DNA from: Planctomycetota bacterium
GTDB lineage: Bacteria; Planctomycetota; JAMOSO01
Length of the DNA: 16,553 bases
NCBI GenBank assembly: GCA_027063065.1
Contig: JAMOSO010000015.1
Coordinates: 1 to 16,553, forward strand
Reading direction: 5' to 3'
The notes below the pieces were generated by a model. It was not told the origin of the DNA and searched no databases. It saw only the letters and a program-made list of their open reading frames with translations. Positions 1 through 6,903 of the stretch are shown here, piece by piece (position 1 is the first letter of the stretch; each line of letters opens with the position of its first letter). A program made the position numbers and the translations under genes.

Positions 1-1
1 C

Positions 2-277
2 GATATGATGGCTTGGGGTGCACATAAGACCATTATTGAAAATGGTCTCAGTATCCCAGAGGATATATCTTTGATAGGTTATGGTAATATAACGATGGAA
101 GATCAATTATATATACCATTGACTACTGTAAAACAAAATAGTTATAAAATTGGCGAGTTAGCCTGTAAGTCTTTGATGGATAAAATATCCGATTCGACAG
201 GTAAAGATAAAATATATAAAAAAGCATTGGTTTCTACTGAATTAATTATTCGTGAAACTACTGCTTTATTGTCATAA
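2..277 (+). CDS. LacI-family transcriptional regulator, C-terminal fragment (cut by window edge)
   Basis: The reading frame is open from the window edge, and the residues match the end of the sugar-binding (periplasmic-binding-protein-like) core of LacI/GalR regulators. The frame opens with D-M-M-A-W-G-A, the usual 'D.mA.G' helix, followed by GLSIPEDISLIGYGN, the family's 'GlsVPeDisviGfdN' strand. It then runs through a 'LTTVKQNSYKIGELAC' segment (family 'ltTv.q....g..A') and ends with a beta strand carrying ELIIRET (family 'LivReSt'). The DNA-binding helix-turn-helix and first half of the core lie upstream of the window, so the ATG at position 5 is internal. The family binds a sugar or sugar-derived effector and usually represses neighbouring catabolic genes. 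A fucosidase remnant starts 27 bases downstream, so fucosides or fucose are a reasonable but unproven effector. Confidence 0.85.
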   Translation, partial: DMMAWGAHKTIIENGLSIPEDISLIGYGNITMEDQLYIPLTTVKQNSYKIGELACKSLMDKISDSTGKDKIYKKALVSTELIIRETTALLS

Positions 278-304
278 TTTTTGATTAATTAAATATTTAG
301 TTGT

Positions 305-904
305 TTGTACGTTACCTTTGAAAGGGGCTTACCAACCCCTATGGACAGAACTGGAATGAGTAAATATTTAGCTAGTGAAATGTGTCAAACTATGAATACC
401 CACTGGGGTATTGGTAAAGATGATTTTTGTTATTTATCACCTAAAGAAGTAATAGAAGATTTAATGAATTGTCGTAAGGTTGGTTTTAACCTGTTGTTGA
501 ACATAGGTTTGACTGCCAGTGGTAAAATCCCAACTTACGAATATGCAGTTTTACAAAGGGTTGGCGATTGGGTAGATATGTATGCAGATGTAATTTATTA
601 TGCTAAGCCTTCTAAGGTCAGAGGGGGTAAAAAAGATTTTGTTTTAGCTTTAAATGATAAATTGTATCTGTGTATATTTGGTTTGCCTGCCGATGGTGAT
701 CACAATGTAGTGTTGGCAGGTGGAGACACTATTTTTAGGTCTTTTTCTAACATTGATAAAACACCAAAAAATATTAAATGGATTGATAATAATGAGCAAC
801 TTGAATTTACAATTAATGCTAAGGATAATTTTTTGACCGTTAAAACTACAGCGTTTCCCTACGGTACAAATTACGTTGTCAGAATAGCCGAAGTAGATTT
901 TTAG
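305..904 (+). pseudogene. alpha-L-fucosidase (GH29), C-terminal remnant
   Basis: About 199 residues match the second half of a glycoside hydrolase family 29 alpha-L-fucosidase. The stretch FERGLP, then MCQTMNTHWGIG (family 'WE.c.Tin.sWGY'), then NLLLNIGLTASGKIP (family 'GGNLLLNiGPt.dG.ip') is the end of the catalytic barrel. A C-terminal beta-sandwich follows. Complete enzymes are about 420-500 residues. The first half of the barrel, including the Asp nucleophile region and any signal peptide, is absent. The in-frame stop upstream is at 290-292, the only usable start is a TTG at 305, and no Shine-Dalgarno sequence precedes it. The fragment should therefore lack fucosidase activity. It has no internal stops, so the truncation may be recent. 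Its stop overlaps the stop of the convergent rsmA by 4 bases. A deletion between the regulator and mid-fucosidase would explain the layout. Confidence 0.75.
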
Positions 905-1689
905 TTGTTAAATAAATTTAAAAAGTCCTGAGGACTGAGTTCCTCGGGACGACAATTCATACCTTTTATCTTTTTGCGTCTATGCAAAAATGGTTTGGCT
1001 ACAAACTCTTCAAAATCAGGATTAAATCCTGTAAATTCAATTTTTTTGATTAATTGTAAGACTGCTGAGCCAATCTTTGGTGGGGGATAAAAACAACTAC
1101 CAGGTACTCGATTAATAATTTTACAATCATAGCCCAACTGCCCAAAAATACTTAGAGGCCCGTATTCTTTATTATGCGGTTTAGCTAAAAGGCGATCGGC
1201 AAATTCTTCCTGAATTAAAACAGAAATTGCATCTGGTGGAGTTGCATAAAAAAATAATCTGATTAAAAATGATGACGATATTTTATATGGCATATTGGCA
1301 CATACTTTAAAGCTTAAGCCTTGATTGATGTAAGAATCTATTACAGACATAATTTCATCACTTAATTTATGCTTTGAAGCCATAATATCCTGATGATAAA
1401 TATTTATATTTGTTTTATCTTTAAATCGGTTACGACAAAAATCAAATAAATGTTCGTCTATTTCTACGGCAATAACGTGGGCAGATTTTTGTATTAGATG
1501 ATTTGTTAGCACACCAAAGCCGGGGCCTATTTCTAATGTTATAGATTGTTTATCTAAATTAGCACCATTGGCAATACCTGGCAAAATATTATGATCAATT
1601 AAAAAGTTTTGACCAAAGGCTTTTTTTGCCCGTAAACCAGTGCGTTCGAAATAAGCTTTAATATCTTTTTGTTTATCTAATGTGTTCAC
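901..1689 (-). CDS. rsmA: 16S rRNA (adenine-N6,N6) dimethyltransferase RsmA/KsgA
   Basis: RsmA dimethylates two adjacent adenines in the 3'-terminal hairpin of 16S rRNA, using S-adenosylmethionine, during late small-subunit assembly. The 262-residue protein has the family motifs in order: FGQNFLID at about 25-32, the SAM-binding loop EIGPGFG at 53-59, the acidic residue ending motif II (E76), D101 of motif III, and the catalytic NMPY at 132-135 (usually NLPY). YPPPKIGSAV follows at about 201-210, and a basic FLHRRK stretch near residue 246 corresponds to the usual 'F..RRK'. The start is a GTG without a clear Shine-Dalgarno sequence. About 25 residues precede the FGQNF motif, longer than the roughly 15 in E. 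coli. The gene lies 32 bases downstream of sdhB on the same strand and may be co-transcribed with it. No terminator is visible at its 3' end, where it meets the fucosidase remnant. Confidence 0.93.
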   Translation of the reverse strand: MNTLDKQKDIKAYFERTGLRAKKAFGQNFLIDHNILPGIANGANLDKQSITLEIGPGFGVLTNHLIQKSAHVIAVEIDEHLFDFCRNRFKDKTNINIYHQDIMASKHKLSDEIMSVIDSYINQGLSFKVCANMPYKISSSFLIRLFFYATPPDAISVLIQEEFADRLLAKPHNKEYGPLSIFGQLGYDCKIINRVPGSCFYPPPKIGSAVLQLIKKIEFTGFNPDFEEFVAKPFLHRRKKIKGMNCRPEELSPQDFLNLFNN

Positions 1690-1721
1690 TAAAGTTTCAG
1701 ATACAATCTGCCCTTTTTATT

Positions 1722-2486
1722 TTATGAGTTTTTTCTTTGAATAATTTTTTCTACTAAATGTGTGCGATTCATTCTAGCGATATTGCTAACATTAATATCT
1801 TTAGGACAAGTAGCTTCGCACTCGTAAGTGTTGGTGCAGTTTCCAAATCCTTCTGCATCCATTTGGTTGACCATATTGATTACTCTATCACAATCTAATT
1901 TGCCTTGCGGTAGCAAACCTAAATGAGAAACTTTCGCGCCAACATATAACATGGCAGATGCGTTTGGACAAGCCGCCACACAGGCACCGCAACCAATGCA
2001 TGCAGCTGCGTCCATAGCTTTGTCGCTATCTGCCTTTGGTACAGCAATAGTGTGTGCCTCAGGAGCTTGGCCAGTTTTTACGCCAGTGTATCCGCCAGCT
2101 TGGGAAATCCTATCCAAGGCAGAGCGATCGACAACTAAATCTTTTATTACAGGAAATGCTTTTGCTCGCCATGGTTCGATAATAAGCGTATCTCCATCAT
2201 TAAATTTACGCATATGTAATTGGCATAAGGTAGTTGATTTTTGTGGGCCATGAGGAGAACCATTAACAACAACACCGCAAGTACCGCATATTCCTTCGCG
2301 ACAATCATTGTCAAATGCAATAGGGTCGCCATCATCGAGGGCGATTTCTTCATTGATAACATCTAGCATTTCTAAAAAAGACATTTCCACGTCAATATTA
2401 GTTGCATTATATGTCTCTAATTTTCCTGGAGTATCAGCACCTGCTTGACGCCAAACTTTTAAGGTTAAATTGATTGTTTTGCTCAT
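1722..2486 (-). CDS. sdhB: Succinate dehydrogenase/fumarate reductase iron-sulfur subunit (type B)
   Basis: This subunit passes electrons from the flavin in SdhA to the haems of SdhC through three iron-sulfur clusters on the cytoplasmic face of the membrane. All ligands are visible in the 254 residues: C62, C67, C70 and C88 for [2Fe-2S] (motif [10 protein letters not shown]); C163, C166, C169 and C227 for [4Fe-4S] ([11 protein letters not shown]...CP); and C173, C217 and C223 for [3Fe-4S] ([12 protein letters not shown]). The linker between the ferredoxin-like domain and the cluster domain, and the spacing in general, resemble the Bacteroidetes/Chlamydiae/PVC type rather than the E. coli type. 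The ATG shares one base with the stop of sdhA (TAATG), so translation is probably coupled. Sequence alone does not tell succinate oxidation from fumarate reduction. Confidence 0.95.
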   Translation of the reverse strand: MSKTINLTLKVWRQAGADTPGKLETYNATNIDVEMSFLEMLDVINEEIALDDGDPIAFDNDCREGICGTCGVVVNGSPHGPQKSTTLCQLHMRKFNDGDTLIIEPWRAKAFPVIKDLVVDRSALDRISQAGGYTGVKTGQAPEAHTIAVPKADSDKAMDAAACIGCGACVAACPNASAMLYVGAKVSHLGLLPQGKLDCDRVINMVNQMDAEGFGNCTNTYECEATCPKDINVSNIARMNRTHLVEKIIQRKNS

Positions 2487-4396
2487 TATTTATAACTCCT
2501 TTGGCTTGGTAAGCATTCTTCAAAGGTTAATTTTTCTTTGTGTAATGTAGGTTTGTTGTCTACGCCGTTAAATTCCCATGCGGCCACATGAGAAAAATTT
2601 TCATCGTCGCGTTTTGCTTCGCCTTCGTCAGTTTGACTTTCTTCACGAAAATGCCCACCGCAACTTTCACTGCGAGTTAAAGCGTCTAGGCACATGGTTT
2701 CGCCAAATTCAAGAAAATCTGCCACACGTCCAGCGCGTTCTAAACTTTGATTAAAGCTTGCTCCAGAACCTGGCACTTTGACATTGTTCCAAAATTCTTC
2801 ACGAATTTCAGGGATTTTTTTCAACGCTTCTGTTAGACCTTTTTCGGTGCGACTCATACCGCAGTGATTCCAAAGAACTTTGCCAAGCTCTTTATGTATA
2901 TCATCAACTGTTCGTTTGCCATTAATTGACAATAATTTTTCTGTGCGTTGTTTTACTTCAGCTTCAGCCTTTTTAAATTCTGAATGTTGAGTATCAACTT
3001 TATCTAGTTTTGCAGATGCTAAGTAGTTGCCAATGGTGTAAGGTATTACAAAATATCCATCAGCCAAGCCTTGCATTAATGCTGAAGCACCTAAACGATT
3101 GGCTCCATGATCAGAAAAGTTTGCTTCTCCAATAACGTGTAAGCCGGGCAAATTACTCATTAAATTGTAATCAACCCATAAACCTCCCATAGTATAGTGT
3201 ATAGCAGGGAAAATCTGCATTGGGTTTTGATATGGGTTTGTATCTGTAATTCTTTGATACATATCAAATAGATTGCCGTATTTTGCTCTGATAGAGTCTT
3301 CGCCAAGACGTTTGATGGCATCTTCAAAATCTAAATAAACGGCTAAACCGCCATTGACACCACGCTTTTCATCACATACATACTTTGCGTTACGACTGGC
3401 TACGTCTCGTGGTACAAGATTACCAAAAGAGGGGTATCGTCTTTCTAAATAATAATCTCTTTCATTTTCGGGTATCTGTGAAGGTGGACGTGTATCACCT
3501 ACTTTTTTTGGTACCCAAACACGGCCATCATTGCGTAAAGATTCTGACATTAGAGTAAGCTTTGATTGGTATTCTCCATGTACTGGAATACAAGTAGGAT
3601 GGATTTGAGTGTAACAAGGGTTGGCAAAAAATGCACCTTTTTTATGGGCACGCCATGCAGCTGTAACATTGCAATTCATAGCATTTGTAGATAAGAAAAA
3701 TGCATTTCCATATCCACCAGTGGCTAAAATAACCGCATCTGCAGAATGGCTTTCAACCTTACCAGTAATCAAATTGCGTACAACAATACCTCTGGCTTGA
3801 CCGTCAATCACCACTAATTCAAGCATTTCTGTGCGCGGAAACATCTTGACGCCACCTTTTGCAATTTCTTTATTTAGTGAGTTATATGCGCCGATTAGTA
3901 ATTGTTGGCCAGTTTGCCCACGAGCAAAAAAAGTTCTACTAACTTGAGCTCCTCCAAAGGAACGATTATCCAAGTAGCCACTGTAATCTCTTGCAAATGG
4001 GACTCCCTGGGCGACACATTGGTCTATAATAGAATTTGATACTTCGGCAAGTCTGTGTACATTGGCTTCTCGTGAACGATAATCGCCACCTTTAACCGTA
4101 TCGTAAAATAGTCTATGTACAGAATCGCCATCATTGGGATAGTTTTTGGCAGCATTTATACCGCCTTGAGCTGCTATTGAGTGGGCGCGCCTAGGTGAAT
4201 CTTGAAAGCAAAAACAATTTACATTGTAGCCTAATTCAGATAATGAGGCAGAGGCCGATGCGCCTGCTAATCCAGAACCAACCACAATTATTTTATATTT
4301 GCGTTTATTGGCAGGGTTTACCAACTTCATATCAAAGCGGTGTTTGGTCCATTTTTGAGCCATTGGCCCCGATGGGATTTTAGAATCTAAAGACAT
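2486..4396 (-). CDS. sdhA: Succinate dehydrogenase/fumarate reductase flavoprotein subunit (type B)
   Basis: This is the catalytic subunit interconverting succinate and fumarate, with covalently bound FAD. In the 636 residues I see the dinucleotide-binding loop [12 protein letters not shown] near 38-49 and the FAD-attachment motif AHSIAAQGG, with H72 the expected linkage. The active-site [10 protein letters not shown] and [10 protein letters not shown] stretches and [10 protein letters not shown] follow. [18 protein letters not shown] is the FAD-binding signature before the capping helices. The C-terminal [10 protein letters not shown] is typical of the family. An N-terminal lead of about 33 residues before the FAD domain, and the overall length, fit the type B (Bacteroidetes, Chlamydiae, PVC) enzymes. 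Both ends are TAATG junctions, with sdhC upstream and sdhB downstream, giving a one-base overlap at each. Confidence 0.96.
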   Translation of the reverse strand: MSLDSKIPSGPMAQKWTKHRFDMKLVNPANKRKYKIIVVGSGLAGASASASLSELGYNVNCFCFQDSPRRAHSIAAQGGINAAKNYPNDGDSVHRLFYDTVKGGDYRSREANVHRLAEVSNSIIDQCVAQGVPFARDYSGYLDNRSFGGAQVSRTFFARGQTGQQLLIGAYNSLNKEIAKGGVKMFPRTEMLELVVIDGQARGIVVRNLITGKVESHSADAVILATGGYGNAFFLSTNAMNCNVTAAWRAHKKGAFFANPCYTQIHPTCIPVHGEYQSKLTLMSESLRNDGRVWVPKKVGDTRPPSQIPENERDYYLERRYPSFGNLVPRDVASRNAKYVCDEKRGVNGGLAVYLDFEDAIKRLGEDSIRAKYGNLFDMYQRITDTNPYQNPMQIFPAIHYTMGGLWVDYNLMSNLPGLHVIGEANFSDHGANRLGASALMQGLADGYFVIPYTIGNYLASAKLDKVDTQHSEFKKAEAEVKQRTEKLLSINGKRTVDDIHKELGKVLWNHCGMSRTEKGLTEALKKIPEIREEFWNNVKVPGSGASFNQSLERAGRVADFLEFGETMCLDALTRSESCGGHFREESQTDEGEAKRDDENFSHVAAWEFNGVDNKPTLHKEKLTFEECLPSQRSYK

Positions 4397-5100
4397 TAGT
4401 TTCCTCCGCTAATAGCATTTATTGGATTAAAAATAAGTATGTAAAGAGCTATCGAAGAAAATGCAACAGCTACAATTAAGCCTATTAATTTAGATAGTTT
4501 TTCAACTATTGGGGTATATTTTTTATGTGAAAATCCAAAAGTTTGTAATGCAGAAGCAAACCCGTGGCTAATATGAAAACCAATTACACACATGGCGATT
4601 ACATAAAAAAGTGTATTTAAAATACTAAATTTAAAGGATGCGTATACTATCCCATACAAACCAAAATCTTTTGTTTCTACAGTTCCATTAGGTAATTTAA
4701 TAGTTAATAATCCCGGTTGATGATTAATGCCAAATGCGTAAGTGTAATTAAACAAATGCCAAATCAAATATAGTAAAATAAATAATCCAGTGTATGGCAT
4801 AGTTTTAGATGCAAGGCTTTGTTCTGAATTTTGATTTGTGGCAATATATTTAATTGGGCGCGCAGCTTGGTTTTCAAACCAGACATTTAAAGCTGTTATT
4901 ATATGTGTAATAAACAGTAAGCCCAAGGCACCTTCTATTAATAGTAATCCGGGACGCAAATTGGCTAAATGTTGGGCATAACCGTTAAAGCTATCTGCTC
5001 CACCAAATAAAAAGAGGTTTCCACCAAGATGCCCACCAAGAAATCCAACCAGTAGCAAGCCAGTTAATCCCAGTAACTGTTTTTTACAAATAGATTGCAT
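4396..5100 (-). CDS. sdhC: Succinate dehydrogenase/fumarate reductase cytochrome b membrane anchor (type B, di-haem)
   Basis: This membrane anchor exchanges electrons with the quinone pool. The 234-residue protein has five hydrophobic segments, near residues 8-32, 50-74, 103-124, 155-180 and 205-226. H24, H66, H115 and H176 sit within four of these helices, the pattern of the four axial ligands of the two b haems in single-subunit (type B) anchors such as that of Wolinella fumarate reductase. A single anchor gene, with no sdhD, also fits type B. The ATG has a GAGG Shine-Dalgarno sequence about six bases upstream (GCGAGGTATTTATG on the minus strand). It is the first gene of the sdhCAB operon. 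The 73 bases before it hold a candidate promoter and an inverted repeat. Confidence 0.93.
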   Translation of the reverse strand: MQSICKKQLLGLTGLLLVGFLGGHLGGNLFLFGGADSFNGYAQHLANLRPGLLLIEGALGLLFITHIITALNVWFENQAARPIKYIATNQNSEQSLASKTMPYTGLFILLYLIWHLFNYTYAFGINHQPGLLTIKLPNGTVETKDFGLYGIVYASFKFSILNTLFYVIAMCVIGFHISHGFASALQTFGFSHKKYTPIVEKLSKLIGLIVAVAFSSIALYILIFNPINAISGGN

Positions 5101-5117
5101 AAATACCTCGCAAAAAG

Positions 5118-5146
5118 TAATAAATTAATATTTAGAATAACAACAA
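5118..5146 (-). promoter_or_regulatory. Possible promoter of sdhCAB
   Basis: On the minus strand, TTGTTG (5141-5146) and TTATTA (5118-5123) are separated by 17 bases, a sigma-70-like arrangement with several mismatches. Transcription would begin about 10-20 bases before the GAGG ribosome binding site of sdhC. The region is AT-rich, so chance matches are likely. Confidence 0.25.
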
Positions 5147-5151
5147 TTTTA

Positions 5152-5165
5152 TGATTGTGAAATCA
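5152..5165. promoter_or_regulatory. Candidate operator: inverted repeat TGATT-N4-AATCA upstream of sdhC
   Basis: A perfect 5-bp inverted repeat with a four-base spacer (TGATT GTGA AATCA) lies just upstream of the candidate sdhC -35 element. It resembles CRP/FNR-family boxes (FNR: TTGAT-N4-ATCAA), with the half-sites shifted by one base. Read from the opposite strand, TTGAT-N6-ATCAT overlaps it. A second repeat, ACAAT-N6-ATTGT, overlaps at 5143-5158. SDH genes are commonly under oxygen or carbon control by such regulators. No regulator of this class is encoded in the window. Confidence 0.25.
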
Positions 5166-5173
5166 ATTTTTAG

Positions 5174-5827
5174 TTAAACCCATTTTCGGTAAATGTAAAA
5201 GGCTTCGGCGTATTGACAATTTGCAGCACAGCCACGATATTGTGCCCATGCTTTAATTTTTGTTGTTGAGCGAGGATGCGGTGCGGGGCGTAATTCTGTT
5301 TGGTAAGACTCAATGGCCTTTAGTTTTATATTCAAAATATCTTCGTTTATATTGTAAAACAAGTTTGGTTCAAATCCAGAACCCCATTCCGTAGATGATG
5401 GCGTTTCATAAAATATTATTTCATGTACACCAGAGCCAGGACGACAAGCAACCAATGTCGATGCAGAGCATAATTGATGATCTAAATTAATATCGCCAGA
5501 ATGATGGGTAAATACAATAGTTGGTTTTATATTTTGTATGTGCTCTTCAATGACTTTATTAATTTGAATATGCTTAAGGCTGTCCAATTGCATATCTGGT
5601 AACTGTGCATTGTAAAAAGATTGATAGCCAATAATATTACTTGCTTTAATTGACTCTTGTTTTTTTTGTTGAGCAATTTCCTGATTATTAGGATATTGAC
5701 TAGAACAGCCCTCAGTTAATATTAAGGCATGGGCTTTGTATCCGTCTTGCACTAACTTGTTAATTGTTGCTCCGCAACCGTATATTTCATCGTCTGGATG
5801 AGCGCCTATAACTAAAATGTTTTTCAT
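5174..5827 (-). CDS. PIG-L/LmbE-family zinc-dependent N-deacetylase
   Basis: The 217-residue protein carries the family hallmark AHPDDE at residues 9-14 and a second metal motif, THHSGDINLDH, near 107-117. H10, D13 and H117 are the likely zinc ligands, and the first Asp of 'PDD' the likely general base. The family removes acetyl groups from N-acetylglucosamine-type or similar amino-sugar conjugates, for example in the synthesis of GPI anchors, mycothiol or bacillithiol, and in surface-glycan pathways. The exact substrate cannot be read here, and no sugar-transferase partner is adjacent. The ATG lies only two bases after the stop of pilD, with no good Shine-Dalgarno sequence, so translation is likely coupled to pilD. 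No signal peptide is seen, so it is probably cytoplasmic. Confidence 0.85.
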   Translation of the reverse strand: MKNILVIGAHPDDEIYGCGATINKLVQDGYKAHALILTEGCSSQYPNNQEIAQQKKQESIKASNIIGYQSFYNAQLPDMQLDSLKHIQINKVIEEHIQNIKPTIVFTHHSGDINLDHQLCSASTLVACRPGSGVHEIIFYETPSSTEWGSGFEPNLFYNINEDILNIKLKAIESYQTELRPAPHPRSTTKIKAWAQYRGCAANCQYAEAFYIYRKWV

Positions 5828-5829
5828 AT

Positions 5830-6663
5830 TTAATAAAAAGGAATTAAAAATTTAAATATTGGCTGAAAATATAACGAGGTAACAATACTGGCGATTGCTA
5901 TTGATGGTCCATAAGGTAAATATGCATTGCCAGTTTTGATTTTATGTATGATACCCCATACCGAACCAATAATAGGGGCAATAAAAAATACAACAATTAT
6001 GCCTACAGGGCCTATGAAAGCACCAATCAACGCTTGCAGTTTTAAATCGCCACCACCCATGACTTCTTTGCCTGATATTAGTTTGCCGATAAATGCAATA
6101 ATCCATAATGACCCATACCCAATAACTAAACCTAGAAAGCTTAAAAATAATGCGTGTAGCCTTGAATTGGCGGCAAAATGGATTTGTGGAAAAGCAAATG
6201 ATAATATTAATGCAATTAATATCCATGGATATGTAATGCTATTTGGAATAATACCTTTTTCCAAATCAATAAGTGAGCAACTGATTAATATGGATAATAA
6301 TATTAGATGGACAATTAAACCTGTAAAATTTGCACTAAATATAGATTTTGGTAAATCTGGGTATTGTAAAAAACTTAAACCGTATAGCACAAACATTACA
6401 GCGGTAAATGCTTCTATACATATATACCTAGCAGAAATAGGGGCTTTACATTTGCGACATTTGCCACTTAAAATTATCCAAGATAATAATGGAATATTAT
6501 CATAAAACTTAATTTGATATGAACAAAAAGGACAGGCAGAAGGGGGGCTGACAATGGAAAGTTTTAACGGTATACGGTGTATACAAACGTTTAAAAAAGA
6601 GCCTATACAAGCTCCAAAACTCCCCAAGAACAGCAAAAATATAAGCTGAGGAGTATTTAACAT
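5830..6663 (-). CDS. pilD: Type IV prepilin peptidase / N-methyltransferase
   Basis: This integral-membrane aspartyl protease cleaves prepilin leader peptides and methylates the new N-terminus of type IV pilins and type II secretion pseudopilins. In the 277 residues, the N-terminal FGACIGSFLNVCIHRIP is the family start. Two zinc-binding pairs, CPFC (44-47) and CRKC (69-72), mark the cytoplasmic domain of the bifunctional type. The catalytic aspartates are D133 (LIDLEKGIIPN) and D206 (GGGDLK). About seven further hydrophobic segments are present. I start at the ATG at 6663, which has GGAAA seven bases upstream. The frame is open further, but that extension only translates the tRNA-Gln gene. 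The tRNA's CCA end is 20 bases upstream, so the mRNA probably arises from the tRNA promoter. The pilins it processes are not in the window. Confidence 0.93.
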   Translation of the reverse strand: MLNTPQLIFLLFLGSFGACIGSFLNVCIHRIPLKLSIVSPPSACPFCSYQIKFYDNIPLLSWIILSGKCRKCKAPISARYICIEAFTAVMFVLYGLSFLQYPDLPKSIFSANFTGLIVHLILLSILISCSLIDLEKGIIPNSITYPWILIALILSFAFPQIHFAANSRLHALFLSFLGLVIGYGSLWIIAFIGKLISGKEVMGGGDLKLQALIGAFIGPVGIIVVFFIAPIIGSVWGIIHKIKTGNAYLPYGPSIAIASIVTSLYFQPIFKFLIPFY

Positions 6664-6683
6664 AAGATTTCCATTATTAAAAA

Positions 6684-6759
6684 TGGTTGTCCCACCTGGA
6701 CTCGAACCAGGAACCGACGGTACCAAAAACCGTTGCGCTACCAATTGCGCCACAGGACA
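6684..6759 (-). tRNA. tRNA-Gln (anticodon UUG), CCA encoded
   Basis: Folding by eye gives a complete cloverleaf. The acceptor TGTCCTG (6759-6753) pairs with TGGGACA, including the weak U1-A72 pair typical of tRNA-Gln. The D stem is GCGC/GCGC with an 8-base loop, and the anticodon stem is ACGGT/ACCGT with loop TTTTGGT, giving anticodon TTG at 6726-6724. The T stem is CCTGG/CCAGG with loop TTCGAGT. The discriminator A is followed by an encoded CCA (6686-6684). It reads CAA codons, and CAG by wobble. It sits directly upstream of pilD on the same strand, so release from a longer transcript is likely. Confidence 0.96.
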
Positions 6760-6771
6760 ACGATGAAAAAG

Positions 6772-6799
6772 ATTTTATAAATACCGCTAATTTAGTCAA
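6772..6799 (-). promoter_or_regulatory. Promoter for tRNA-Gln (and probably pilD and the deacetylase)
   Basis: On the minus strand, TTGACT (6794-6799) and TAAAAT (6772-6777) are separated by 16 bases, a near-consensus sigma-70 promoter. Transcription would begin about five bases before the tRNA 5' end. This is one of the two best promoter matches in the window, with that of the HU gene. Confidence 0.6.
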
Positions 6800-6808
6800 G
6801 GTTTTTTC

Positions 6809-6831
6809 TTTATTTTTTATAAAAAAATAAA
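6809..6831. repeat. A/T-only inverted repeat between divergent tRNA-Gln and histidine kinase
   Basis: TTTATTTTTTA is followed by TAAAAAAATAAA, a near-perfect inverted repeat with one extra A. It lies in the 144-base, very AT-rich spacer between the tRNA promoter and the kinase gene. It could be a weak hairpin or bent DNA, but base composition alone may explain it. I see no other feature in this spacer and no convincing promoter for the kinase. Confidence 0.3.
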
Positions 6832-6903
6832 AGTATATTTAAATATTAATTTTTTAAAAAGAATGTATGTTTATTTTTAATTTTAAATTTTGGACAAACA
6901 ATA

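Noticed and set aside
1698-1710. CAGAT-ACA-ATCTG inverted repeat between sdhB and rsmA as a terminator
   Set aside because: The stem is only 5 bp, and no T run follows on either strand in a useful place.
5927-6505. Long open frame (192 codons) on the plus strand opposite pilD
   Set aside because: It lies wholly antisense to a gene with clear catalytic motifs. Its translation resembles no family I know, and the opening is explained by codon use of the real gene.
6664-6753. In-frame N-terminal extension of pilD by 30 residues (MAQLVAQRFLVPSV...)
   Set aside because: These codons are the tRNA-Gln gene read on the same strand. The family starts near MLNTPQ, and the ATG at 6663 has a ribosome binding site.
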